Positions 17,633 to 26,567 of a DNA stretch of 55,481 nt are shown one piece after another; the stretch's first letter is position 1, and every line of letters starts with the position of its first letter. The stretch is from Alphaproteobacteria bacterium (GTDB taxonomy: Bacteria > Pseudomonadota > Alphaproteobacteria > Micropepsales > Micropepsaceae). The notes under the pieces were generated by a model. It saw only the letters and a program-made list of their open reading frames with translations. It did not search any database and was not told the DNA's origin. The translations under genes and the position numbers were made by a program. The stretch spans positions 1 through 55,481 of the forward strand of contig JAICHV010000022.1 in NCBI GenBank assembly GCA_025924715.1. The letters are read 5' to 3'.

Positions 17633-17660
17633 TTGACAGGCAGGCGCCCGGGGCTAGTCT
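17633..17660 (+). promoter_or_regulatory. Sigma-70-type promoter of the CoxL-like gene
   Basis: TTGACA at 17633-17638 and TAGTCT at 17655-17660 are separated by 16 bases. They are followed by an AGGAG ribosome site (17668-17672) and ATG 17679. Confidence 0.55.
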
Positions 17661-17678
17661 TGCCGGCAGGAGTGATCC

Positions 17679-19978
17679 ATGAAATTCGGCATCGGCCAGC
17701 CGGTCAAGCGCAGCGAGGATCTGCGCTTCGTCACCGGTCAAGGTCAGTACACGGACGATCTGCATTTTGGGGGCGAGACCCATGCGGTGTTTGTACGCAG
17801 CCCGCATGCCCATGCCGCCATCGCCGGCATCGATAGCGCCGCCGCGCTGGCCATGCCCGGCGTGGTGGCGGTGCTGACCCATCAGGATGTGGAAGCGGCC
17901 GGGGCAGGGGACATGCCTTGCCTGGCGCCGATCCCAAGCCGCGACGGCTCAATGGCCAAGGTGCGGCCCAAGCCTTTGCTGGCGCGGGACCGCATCACCT
18001 TCACCGGCGAAGCGGTGGCGATGGTGATCGCCGAGACCCTTGCCCAGGCGCAGGACGCAGCGGAGCAGGTGGTGGTGGACTACCGGCCTCTGGATGCATC
18101 CGGCCGGCTGGAAGACGCCGCCCGCGCCCCCCTGCTGTGGGAGGGCGCACCAGGCAATCTATGTTTCGACTGGGTGATCGGGGATGCGGCGGCCTGCGAC
18201 GCGGCTTTCGCCTCCGCCGCGCATATCGCGCGGGCTGAGCTGGTGCAGAACCGGGTCAGCGCCAATCCCATGGAGACCCGCAACGCCATCGCTGTTTGGG
18301 ACCGCGCCAGCGGCCGTTCGACGCTTTACACGGGCAGCCAAGGCTCGGGCAATTTGCGCGACGTGCTGGCCCGGATTCTCAATATGCCGGTTGAGAGTCT
18401 GCGGGTGGTGACGCCCGATGTCGGCGGCGGCTTCGGGATGAAAGGGTTTCCTTATCCCGAACAGGCGTTGGCGGTAGTCGCGGCGAAGCGAACAGGCCGT
18501 CCGGTGCGCTGGAGCGCGGAGCGCAGCGAAAGCCTGCTCAGCGACGATCACGGCCGCGACATGCGCCATACCGGCAATTGGCGCTGGACGCGCAGGGGCG
18601 GATTGTCGCCTTGCGCATCACCGGCGAGGCCGCGATGGGCGGTTATCTCTCCGCCTATGCGCCCTTCATTCCCACCTTGGCGGGAGGACGGATCTTCGGC
18701 GGCGTCTACCGGGTGCCCGCGGTGTTCGCTGCGATCAAGGGTTATTACACCAACAGCGCGCCGGTGGATGCCTATCGCGGCGCCGGCCGGCCCGAGGCCG
18801 CCTATCTGATGGAGCGGCTGATGGATATCGCCGCTCTGCGCTGCGGTCTGTCCCGCGCCGAAATCCGCAAGCGCAATCTGGCGAGGCCGGACGAATTGCC
18901 GATGACCAATTTCGCCGGCGTCCAATTCGATTCCGGCAATTACCCGCATATCCTGGCGGAAGGGCTGAAGCGCGCCGATATCGAGGGCTTCCCGGCGCGG
19001 CGCCGGCAATCGCTGGCGCGGGGGCGCAAACGCGGGCTCGGCATCGCCTATTATGTGGAGATCACGTTCTCGGTCGGCAGCGAGCCGGCGGCGGTGAAAT
19101 TCACCGACAATGGCGCCGTCGAGCTCTATGTCGGCACGCAGTCCAATGGCCAGGGCCATGAAACCGCCTTCGCCCAGATGCTGGCGGAGCGGCTGGGCGT
19201 GCCCTTTGAATCCATCACCGTCAAACAGGGCGATACCGATTGGGTCAATGGCGGCGGCACCGCCGGGTCGCGTTCCCTCAACATGGCAGGCGGCGCCTTG
19301 CTGCTGACGGCCGACAAAGTGATCGAAAAGGGTAAGGCCGCGGCGGGGCAGGTGCTTCAGGCCGGCGGCGAGACGATCGAATTCTCCGCCGCCGATGGCG
19401 CCGGACGGTTTGTGGTCAAGGACCGCAGCATCACGCTCACCGAACTCGCCGTGACGCTGAAGCGCGATGCGCTGCCGGGATTCGAAAACGGTTTGGACAG
19501 CGCCGCCACCCATAAGGGCGAGGCCTCGACCTTTCCCAATGGCTGCCATGTCTGCGAGGTCGAAGTCGATCCGGACACCGGCAAGGTGGAGATCGTCTCC
19601 TATTGCGTGCTCGACGATTTCGGCCGGGTGATCAATCCCATGCTGGTGGCGGGCCAGGTGCAAGGCGGGGTGGCGCAAGGGCTCGGCCAGGGGTTGATGG
19701 AAGAGGTGGTCTATGACCGCGGCAATGGCCAGCTTCTCACCGCCAGCTTTGCCGATTACGCCATGCCGAGGGCCGACGACCTGCCCGACATCACCGTCGC
19801 CCATGAAGAGATTCCCTGCCGCACCAATGAACTGGGTGCCAAGGGCTGCGGCGAGGCCGGCACCGTGGGGGCCATGCCGGCCCTGATCGGCGCCATCACC
19901 GATGCCCTGGGGGTAGAGCATATCGACATGCCGGCGACGCCGGAGCGGGTGTGGCGGGCCTTGAAAAAAGCCAGCTAA
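17679..19978 (+). pseudogene. CoxL-like molybdenum hydroxylase large subunit, frameshifted
   Basis: Xanthine dehydrogenase/CO dehydrogenase large-subunit family (molybdopterin-binding). Frame 1 runs from ATG 17679 (KFGIGQPVKRSEDLRFVTGQGQYTDDL) to about 18575 and then loses homology. The protein resumes in another frame at 18578 (LALDAQGRIVALRITGEAAMGGY) and runs to TAA 19978. One missing base near 18575-18577 explains this: HTG-E-LALD would be restored. The total would be about 766 aa. AYRGAGRPEAAYLMERLMD marks the form II (non-CODH) subgroup, and KGCGEAGTVGAMPALI holds the catalytic Glu. No medium or small subunit gene is nearby. It could be a true pseudogene or a sequencing error; everything else looks intact. 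Confidence 0.85.
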
Positions 19979-20029
19979 ACCGGGGCTTTTTCTGGAATCA
20001 CGGGTTGTGCGGCATTTATGCTCTGTACA

Positions 20030-20044
20030 TGAGAATTAGTTGCA
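20030..20044 (+). promoter_or_regulatory. Fur-like box upstream of the iron-uptake genes
   Basis: TGAGAATTAGTTGCA fits the 7-1-7 Fur pattern TGATAAT-N-ATTATCA at 11 of 14 positions and resembles the Caulobacter-type TGAGAAT...GCAA Fur sites. It lies 14 bases upstream of the cupredoxin start, so a bound repressor would block transcription. Confidence 0.55.
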
Positions 20045-20057
20045 AGTATAAGGGGGC

Positions 20058-20387
20058 ATGTCCAAAGCCCCAACCCTGATCCTGACCTTGGCCGTTGCGC
20101 TGCTGGCCACTCCGGTTCTGGCCGATGCGCCCATCGCGCTCACCCTGCAAAATCACAAATTCACCCCCGCGGTGATCCATGTGAAGGCCAATGCGCCCTC
20201 GATGATCGCGCTGAGCAACAAGGATTCCACCGCCGAGGAGTTCGACTCCGCGGCCCTGAAAGTGGAAAAAGTCGTGGCCGGCAATTCCAGCGGCAATATC
20301 CGCCTGCGGGCGCTGGCGCCGGGCAAATATCCTTTCATGGGCGAATACCACGCTGCCACCGCGCAGGGTGTGGTGATCGCGCAATAA
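20058..20387 (+). CDS. Periplasmic cupredoxin-like protein of an FTR1 iron-uptake pair
   Basis: 109 aa. A signal peptide (MSKAPTLILTLAVALLATPVLA) is followed by a single cupredoxin-like domain: LTLQNHKFTPAVIHVKANAPSMIALSNKDSTAEEFDS and LAPGKYPFMGEYHAATAQGVVIA. The usual type 1 copper Cys is absent; His and Met remain near the C-terminus. Such domains (EfeO/FtrB-like) accompany FTR1 permeases and probably bind or oxidise iron for import. It ends three bases before the permease gene and has a Fur-like box upstream. Confidence 0.82.
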   Translation: MSKAPTLILTLAVALLATPVLADAPIALTLQNHKFTPAVIHVKANAPSMIALSNKDSTAEEFDSAALKVEKVVAGNSSGNIRLRALAPGKYPFMGEYHAATAQGVVIAQ

Positions 20388-20390
20388 GCC

Positions 20391-21227
20391 ATGCTCTCTG
20401 CTCTTCTCATTGTTTTTCGTGAAGCGATCGAGGCCGGTCTGATCGTCGGCATCGTACTCGCCGCCACCGTCGGCGTGCCGCGCCGCGGCTCCGCGGTATC
20501 GGTTGGGGTGGGCGGGGGTGTTGCCGGGGCCTGTGTGGTGGCGGCTTTCGCCGGCGAGCTGGCCTCGCTGTTCCAGGGCAATGGCCAGGAATTGTTCAAT
20601 GCCACCATCCTGCTTTTGGCCGTGGCGATGTTGACCTGGCACAATGTCTGGATGGCCAGCCATGGCCGCGACATGGCGCGCGAATTGAAGGCGGCCGGCC
20701 GTGCGGTGGTCAGCGGCCAGCGCAGCCTGGCGGCGCTCTCCATCGTGGTCGGCGTGGCGGTGTTGCGCGAAGGCTCCGAGGTGGTGTTGTTTCTCTACGG
20801 CATCGCGGCCCAAGGCGGCACCAGCAATGCGGCGCTTTTGGCGGGCGGCGCGCTCGGCCTGGCCGCCGGCGCGGCGGTTTCGGCCTTGATGTATTTCGGC
20901 CTTCTGGCGATTCCGGCCGGCCGTCTGTTCCAGGTGACGTCGGGGCTGATCACGCTGCTGGCCGCCGGCATGGCCGCCCAGGCCGTACTGTTCCTGCAGA
21001 ATGGCGGCTATATCGGCGCCCTGACCGACCCGATTTGGGACACATCCTGGCTGCTGTCCGAAGACAGCATCGCCGGGCGGCTGCTGCATACCCTGATCGG
21101 CTATGTCCAGGCGCCCAATGGCGCCCAGCTGGCCGCGTATCTTGTCACCATCATCGCCATTGTGACGCTGACCCGGCTGGTCCAAAAACCCGCTCTCCGG
21201 GCGCCCCGGGCCGCGCCGGCGGAATAG
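20391..21227 (+). CDS. FTR1 family iron permease
   Basis: 278 aa with about seven membrane segments. FTR1/EfeU proteins import iron across the cytoplasmic membrane. The two iron-binding R-E-x-x-E motifs are visible: REAIEAG in the first segment (about residue 10) and REGSEVV in the fourth (about 123). It follows the cupredoxin gene by three bases, so the pair forms an operon. FTR1 systems usually import Fe(III) produced by oxidation of Fe(II); no peroxidase or multicopper oxidase component is adjacent. Confidence 0.92.
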   Translation: MLSALLIVFREAIEAGLIVGIVLAATVGVPRRGSAVSVGVGGGVAGACVVAAFAGELASLFQGNGQELFNATILLLAVAMLTWHNVWMASHGRDMARELKAAGRAVVSGQRSLAALSIVVGVAVLREGSEVVLFLYGIAAQGGTSNAALLAGGALGLAAGAAVSALMYFGLLAIPAGRLFQVTSGLITLLAAGMAAQAVLFLQNGGYIGALTDPIWDTSWLLSEDSIAGRLLHTLIGYVQAPNGAQLAAYLVTIIAIVTLTRLVQKPALRAPRAAPAE

Positions 21228-21336
21228 CAAGGAACTTTTGCTCAAGCGTTGCCGCAAAGATTTCTTTAGAATTGCCCCAATTTTTCAACCCCATTGTAAT
21301 ACCCAGGCTTCTAGCCTCATCCCGGATATTTTTGGG

Positions 21337-22734
21337 GTGCGGGACGTGGAAGCCATCCAAAACGGGTCGGACTCGGACATCCGTGCGGCGCTGATCGCAG
21401 CGGCACGCGGATTGGCGGCGCGCCAGGGCGAATTTTCCGTACCGGAAGTTTGCGCTGAGAGCGGCGTCGGCCGCGAAGCGTTTTATCGTTGTTTTTCCGA
21501 CAAGGCGGCCCTGCTGGCGGCGATCGTCGACGGCGATGTCGCGGTGCTGGGCAAAATGGTCGAATTGGCCGAGCCCGCCAAACGCGCTGTCAACGGCGGC
21601 GCAGTTTCCGCAGCCGACACGCTGGGCCAACCGGCTCCGGTCGATCAATGGCTGGAGCGCCGTCTGCGGGTGTTCGAGCGCGCGCTGGCGGCGCTGGAAA
21701 GCCGCCAGGAAAAATCCGAGCGGGAATTCGCCAGGCGCGTGGCTTTGCTGGAAGAAAAAATCATGAGCCCTGTGCCCGCGGCGATGGACGCCGCCCCGGC
21801 CGCCGCGCCCGTGATGGCGCCTGCCGAGACAACGCTCGTCCATCAAGCGGTGGAAAGCGAGCATCCCGTCACGCCCGCCGCCGAGCCGGAGCAGTCCGCG
21901 CCGGCGGAAGAGGCAAATCCGATTTCGCAAAGCGAGGTCACCGATTTTATTGCCACCGCGCGCCGCGCCGCTCTGCGCGCCGTCGAAACGCCGCCACCGT
22001 CGTCGAGTATGGCGCTGCCGCGTTGGATCGCCTGGATGGGCGTGGCGGCGGTGACGCTGCTGATCGGCGCCGGCCTGGTCCTCAGCAATGCGGGCGCCAC
22101 CCAGACCCAACCGGTTGCCGGCATCGCGATTCGCACCGAAGCGCAAGATGCGCTGGGACGCCTGGTGGCTTTGGCGGACAGCGGCGATGCCCACGCCCAG
22201 ACGCTTTTGGCTTTGGCTTATCTGCGCGGCTCTTATGGCGCGAGCGATCCGGGCGCCGCCAAGCGCTGGAGCCTGGCCGCCGCCCGCCAGGGCGTGCCCA
22301 TGGCGCAATATCTGATCGGATCCATGACCGGCAAGGACGACGCGGCTAAGGCCGTTTCCTGGTTCGAACAGGCGGCGCTGCGCGGCAATCTCAAGGCCAT
22401 GCACAACCTCGCCATCGCTTATGCGCAAGGCCAGGGCGTGGGCGAAGACGACCGCCGCGCCGCCGCCTGGTTCAATCGCGCCGCCAGCCAGGGTTATGTC
22501 GATTCCCAATTCGACCTGGCAGTGCTGTTCGAGCGCGGTCAGGGCGTCACCCAGAACCGCATCGCGGCGCTGAAATGGTATCTGATCGCGGCCAAGGGCG
22601 GCGACAGCGCCGCCAAAGAGCGTGCCGATCAACTGCGCGCCGAAATGCCGGATAGCGAAGCGGAGCAAGCGCAAAGCCTCGCGGCGCAGTTCAAGCCCCA
22701 GCCCCATGACGTGGCGGCCAATTCCGACACCTGA
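21337..22734 (+). CDS. TetR-type HTH, transmembrane and Sel1-repeat protein
   Basis: About 465 aa. The N-terminus (DSDIRAALIAAARGLAARQGEFSVPEVCAESGVGREAFYRCFSDKAALLAAIV) reads like a TetR-family helix-turn-helix. A helical Glu/Arg-rich stretch (about 105-140) and an Ala/Pro/Glu linker follow. One membrane segment lies at about 225-250 (WIAWMGVAAVTLLIGAGLVL). The rest, from about 268, is Sel1/TPR-like repeats (AQTLLALAYLRGSYGA, AMHNLAIAYAQGQGVGEDDRRAAAWFNRAA, SQFDLAVLFERGQGV). The HTH is thus cytoplasmic and the repeats periplasmic, or the reverse. The start is uncertain: GTG 21337, GTG 21346 or TTG 21238 with an AAGGA site; the first 33 codons of the longest version look non-coding. Confidence 0.78.
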   Translation: MRDVEAIQNGSDSDIRAALIAAARGLAARQGEFSVPEVCAESGVGREAFYRCFSDKAALLAAIVDGDVAVLGKMVELAEPAKRAVNGGAVSAADTLGQPAPVDQWLERRLRVFERALAALESRQEKSEREFARRVALLEEKIMSPVPAAMDAAPAAAPVMAPAETTLVHQAVESEHPVTPAAEPEQSAPAEEANPISQSEVTDFIATARRAALRAVETPPPSSSMALPRWIAWMGVAAVTLLIGAGLVLSNAGATQTQPVAGIAIRTEAQDALGRLVALADSGDAHAQTLLALAYLRGSYGASDPGAAKRWSLAAARQGVPMAQYLIGSMTGKDDAAKAVSWFEQAALRGNLKAMHNLAIAYAQGQGVGEDDRRAAAWFNRAASQGYVDSQFDLAVLFERGQGVTQNRIAALKWYLIAAKGGDSAAKERADQLRAEMPDSEAEQAQSLAAQFKPQPHDVAANSDT

Positions 22735-22737
22735 GGC

Positions 22738-23643
22738 TTAAGGGGGAGATTCGGTGCCGGTCTGGCTGCCGAAATGCTTGGCCCAGACCTTGGTGAATTC
22801 GGCGCCCAGCAAAAACACCTGGGCGGAATAATAGACCCAGACCAGCAGCACGATCACCCCGCCCGCCGCGCCATACACATTGCTGGCGACGAACCGGGCC
22901 AGGTAAAATCCGATCAGCGACTGACCGATCTCGAACAGGATGGCGGTGCCGCAGGCGCCCACCAGCACGTCGCGCCACTCCAGCGTCTTGTTCGGCAGCA
23001 CCTTGTAGATCGCGGCGAACAGCAACGAGATGATGACAAAGGACAGCCCCATATTGAACGGGGCGATCACCAGCGCCGACAGCGCGGTATAGCGGCTGAG
23101 AATCTGTCCCAGCAAGCCGATGGCCGACGCCACCACCATGGACAGCATCAGCAACAATCCGAGCATGATCACCAGCGCCAGGCTCATCATCCGGCCGCGC
23201 ACGATCGCGAACAGATAGGATTCGTGACGTGGCGCTTTCCAGATCACATTGAGCGCATCCTCCATCTCGGTGAACACGCCCGAAGCGGTGACGATCAAGG
23301 CCACCAGGCCAATGATATTGTTCCAGACGCTGTTGCGATGGCCGCGCACATGCAGAATTGCCGCCTGCACCAGGTCGGCGCTTTGCGGACTCATGATACG
23401 GCGCAGTTGATAGCCGACAGCCCCGCTGGCGGCATCCTGGCCCAGCACCACCCCGGCCACGGCGCTGGCAATGAAAAGGACCGGGGCGATGGCGATGCCT
23501 GCGTAAAAGGCGATGGCCGCGCCCCGGGTCAGCGCATTGTCCTCGATGAAGCCGGCAAATCCTTCTTTGACGAGGGCCCAGGGATGCAATTCCAAGCGGC
23601 GCAAATGTGTCCAACCGTCCGTAATTGTCATGAAAACCGCCAT
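22738..23643 (-). CDS. YihY/UPF0761 family membrane protein
   Basis: 301 aa, about six membrane segments. The family (formerly called ribonuclease BN) has no established enzymatic role in bacteria. Conserved features are DNALTRGAAIAFYAGIAIAPVLFIA, VFTEMEDALNVIWKA, YKVLPN and GGVIVLLVWVYYSAQVFLLGAEFTKVWA. ATG 23643 or 23631 can be the start; the frame stays open far upstream only because it runs antisense to the AsmA gene. Divergent from the AsmA-like gene, convergent with the Sel1 gene (3 bases apart). Confidence 0.88.
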   Translation of the reverse strand: MAVFMTITDGWTHLRRLELHPWALVKEGFAGFIEDNALTRGAAIAFYAGIAIAPVLFIASAVAGVVLGQDAASGAVGYQLRRIMSPQSADLVQAAILHVRGHRNSVWNNIIGLVALIVTASGVFTEMEDALNVIWKAPRHESYLFAIVRGRMMSLALVIMLGLLLMLSMVVASAIGLLGQILSRYTALSALVIAPFNMGLSFVIISLLFAAIYKVLPNKTLEWRDVLVGACGTAILFEIGQSLIGFYLARFVASNVYGAAGGVIVLLVWVYYSAQVFLLGAEFTKVWAKHFGSQTGTESPP

Positions 23644-23733
23644 TCCGCAGCCCAACAACGCGCGGAACCGTCCCTGGGTCCGCTTTTGTGAAGCTTGTTC
23701 CCCCTTCATGCGTTTTCCTGTGCGGAGCATTCC

Positions 23734-25764
23734 ATGGCGATGGATCACCGAATCGAGAAAATCCGTTGGGCGAGTTTGCGGGAACGGGCCTTGGCCGATT
23801 TCCGCGACTTCCATTTCCATTGGGGCGGTTTTTGGCGCTGGACAGGCATCGTCATCGGAGCCTTTCTGATCGCGGCCCTCATCACACTCTATTTTCTCGA
23901 CTGGAACCAGATGCGCGGCCCCATCGGGCGCTATGTTTCGGCGCATACGGGGCGGCAGGTGCGAATCGACGGCGACCTCAAGGTCGATCTTTTCCGGCTG
24001 CAGCCGCATATCTCCGTGAACGGAGTATTTATCGGCAACCCAGCCTGGGTGGGCCGGCCCCAGGCGGCCCGGCTGGATCATGCCGATATCGAATTTCGCC
24101 TTTTCCCCGCCTTGATCGGAAATCTGATCCTGCCGCTGGTACGCATAGACCATCCGGAGATCCTTTTGGTGCGCGATGCCGATTTCCGCACCAATTGGGA
24201 CAGCCAGACAAAGGGCTCTGCCGCCAAATGGAAGAGTCCGCCCATCCAGCGCTTTTTGGTGAATGACGGCAAAGTCGAGATCGACGACGCCGTTCGCAAG
24301 TTGAAATTCCTCGGCACGGTGTCGTCCCAGGAACAGGCGGGACAAAGCGGGGCCGCCTTTCTGCTCGATGGCGACGGCACCCTCAACGGCAACAAATTTC
24401 TCGCCAATGTTCATGGCGGCCCGCTGATCCATGTCGACCAGTCCAAGCCCTATGATTTTCATGCCGACATTCATGCCGGGCAAACCCATGCGGTGATCGA
24501 CGGCGCCATCGATCATCCGTTCCATCTCGATCGTTTCCACGCCCGCGCGGAATTCTCCGGTCCCTCACTGGCGGATCTGTATTTCCTCACCGGCGTGGTG
24601 CTGCCCGGAACCCGGCCCTATCGCATTGCTGGCGCCCTTCAGCGCAATGGCGATTTCTACAGCTTCACCGGCATCAGCGGCGCGGTCGGCCATTCGGATT
24701 TGCGCGGCTATCTGACCGTCGATGTCGCCGGAAAATTGCCCGATCTGCGCGGCCAGCTCTCGTCGCGGGTGCTGGATTTCAACGATCTGGGCGCCTTATT
24801 CCGCGGCGGCAAGACTGCCGCGGTACAAGGCGCCTGGCTGATGCCCGACATTCCCCTGCACACCGAAAGACTGCGCCAGGTGAACGGCGAAGTCGACTAT
24901 TCCGCCGATTCTATCGCCAGCCGCGATTTCCCGCTTCGCGGCCTTGCAACCCATATCAGTGTGCAGAATGGGGTGCTGGCGCTGAAGCCGCTGGCTTTCA
25001 GTTTCACCCAAGGAAAACTGTCCGGTGCGATCACCATCAACGCGCAAAAATCGGTGCCGGTGACGGGGATCGATGCGCGCATCACCGACATTCACATCGA
25101 TCATTTCATCAAAAGTGCGGACAAGCCGGTCTCCGGTGTGGTCGAAGCCCGGGCCAAGCTCAGCGGCAGCGGAAATTCCCCCCACAAAGTCGCGGCCAGC
25201 GCCGACGGCACGGTGACGCTGGTGATCCCCTCCGGCGAGATTCGCCGCTCGCTGGCTGCCTGGATGGGGGTGAATGTCCTGGACGCGCTGGGCCTGACCT
25301 TGTCGGGTGACCGCAGCAGCACCCAGATTCGCTGCGCCGTGGCCGATTTCTCGGCCCGCAATGGGAATTTCCAGGCCGGCCGGTTCGTCTTCGACACCGA
25401 GCCGGTGCGGGTGGACGGCCAGGGCTCCATCGACATGAAAACCGAAAGCGTCAATCTCAGCCTGCAAGGCAAGCCCAAGAATTTCCAATTGGTGCGGCTG
25501 AAAGCCCCGATCACCGTTACCGGCAAGCTTGAATCGCCGCAATTGGGCGTCAATGCCCAGCCCGCGGTCGCCCAAGGCGCGCTGGGTGTGGGGCTGGGCC
25601 TGCTGTCGCCGCTGGCTTCGCTGCTGGCCTTCATCGATCCGGGTCTGGCCAAGGATGCCAATTGTGCCGCCGCGCTGTCGGACGCCAAGGCGCAAGGCGC
25701 GCCCGTGAAGGCTTCCGCGGTCAACCGGGCAGCGGCAAATGACACGGCCAAGGCCAAGAAATAG
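23734..25764 (+). CDS. AsmA family protein
   Basis: 676 aa. AsmA-like proteins are large envelope proteins, anchored in the inner membrane with a periplasmic body, linked to lipid transport and outer membrane homeostasis. One N-terminal membrane segment is visible at about 40-60 (WTGIVIGAFLIAALITLYFLDW) followed by the AsmA signature GRYVSAHTGRQVRIDGDLKVDL and NPAWVGRPQAARLDHADIEFRLFPALIG. The C-terminal half has the AsmA_2-like repeats up to GSIDMKTESVNLSLQGKPKNFQLVRLKAPITVTGKLESPQLGV. ATG 23734 is chosen as the start of the cytoplasmic lead-in. Confidence 0.9.
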   Translation: MAMDHRIEKIRWASLRERALADFRDFHFHWGGFWRWTGIVIGAFLIAALITLYFLDWNQMRGPIGRYVSAHTGRQVRIDGDLKVDLFRLQPHISVNGVFIGNPAWVGRPQAARLDHADIEFRLFPALIGNLILPLVRIDHPEILLVRDADFRTNWDSQTKGSAAKWKSPPIQRFLVNDGKVEIDDAVRKLKFLGTVSSQEQAGQSGAAFLLDGDGTLNGNKFLANVHGGPLIHVDQSKPYDFHADIHAGQTHAVIDGAIDHPFHLDRFHARAEFSGPSLADLYFLTGVVLPGTRPYRIAGALQRNGDFYSFTGISGAVGHSDLRGYLTVDVAGKLPDLRGQLSSRVLDFNDLGALFRGGKTAAVQGAWLMPDIPLHTERLRQVNGEVDYSADSIASRDFPLRGLATHISVQNGVLALKPLAFSFTQGKLSGAITINAQKSVPVTGIDARITDIHIDHFIKSADKPVSGVVEARAKLSGSGNSPHKVAASADGTVTLVIPSGEIRRSLAAWMGVNVLDALGLTLSGDRSSTQIRCAVADFSARNGNFQAGRFVFDTEPVRVDGQGSIDMKTESVNLSLQGKPKNFQLVRLKAPITVTGKLESPQLGVNAQPAVAQGALGVGLGLLSPLASLLAFIDPGLAKDANCAAALSDAKAQGAPVKASAVNRAAANDTAKAKK

Positions 25765-25913
25765 CCGCGGATCAGGCTGATTCAGGCGCGTAACGGGTGC
25801 GGCGCCCGAGGGGCTCTCTCAAAAATCAAGCCCATTATTTCGCCCTCGCGGTCTTGCGGTTTGTTGGAACTTCCCCACTTTTCGCGCAAGGTTTTGGCTG
25901 TGAGAGGGACGCG

Positions 25914-26567
25914 ATGAGCATTTCCAAGTCTTTTCCCAAGCTTTTGGTAGCCTTTGGGCTGGTCCTGGCGCTGGCCGGCTGCGGCGTGAACACCATTCCC
26001 ACCAAGGACCAGGCGGTGAAGGCGCGCTGGGCCGATGTCCAGGCGGCCTATCAGCGGCGCAATGATCTCATCCCCAATCTGGTCGCCACCGTCGCCGGTT
26101 ATGCGGCGCAGGAAAAATCGGTGCTGGTCCAGGTCACCCAGGCCCGCGCCCAGGCGACCCATGTTTCCATCAATGCCTCCACCATCACCGACCCCGCGGC
26201 TTTTGCGAAATTCCAGGCGGCGCAGGATCAACTCAGCGGCGTGCTGGGCCGCTTGATGGCGATCAGCGAGAATTATCCGGATCTCAAATCCAACCAGAAT
26301 TTCCTGGCGCTGCAGTCGCAGCTCGAAGGCACCGAGAACCGCATCGAGATCGCGCGGCGCGATTACAACAGCGCGGTGCAGGATTATAACACCGAGCTGG
26401 TCACCATCCCCGGCTCGCTCTGGGCCGCGACCCTGTACAAATCCTACAAGCAGGCGGTGCCCTTTGCCGCCTCGGCCGCGTCGCAAAACGCGCCGGTGGT
26501 GAGCTTCCCCGGCGCCAGCGCGCCGGCACCCGCGGTGCCTGCGCCAGCGCAACCGGCGAATCCCTGA
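25914..26567 (+). CDS. LemA family lipoprotein
   Basis: 217 aa. It starts with a lipoprotein signal (LLVAFGLVLALAGCG) and carries the LemA hallmark KARWADVQAAYQRRNDLIPNLVATVAGYAAQEKSVL, then a helical bundle ending near YKSYKQAVPFAA and a Pro/Ala-rich tail. LemA function is unsettled; members often sit next to TPM-domain proteins, as here. ATG 25914 is chosen because it begins the signal peptide. The TGA overlaps the ATG of the next frame (TGATG). Confidence 0.93.
   Translation: MSISKSFPKLLVAFGLVLALAGCGVNTIPTKDQAVKARWADVQAAYQRRNDLIPNLVATVAGYAAQEKSVLVQVTQARAQATHVSINASTITDPAAFAKFQAAQDQLSGVLGRLMAISENYPDLKSNQNFLALQSQLEGTENRIEIARRDYNSAVQDYNTELVTIPGSLWAATLYKSYKQAVPFAASAASQNAPVVSFPGASAPAPAVPAPAQPANP

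Noticed and set aside
18548..19921. 457-codon minus-strand frame opposite the CoxL-like gene
   Set aside because: The plus strand has clear molybdenum-hydroxylase motifs; this frame has none.
20016..21257. 413-codon minus-strand frame opposite the cupredoxin and FTR1 genes
   Set aside because: Gly/Arg/His/Gln-rich shadow with no motif, antisense to well-supported genes.
21151..22707. 518-codon minus-strand frame opposite the Sel1 gene
   Set aside because: Shadow of the repeat-coding strand; no domain.
23644..24540. N-terminal extension of the YihY frame by 299 codons
   Set aside because: It runs antisense through the AsmA gene; YihY homology begins only after 23643.
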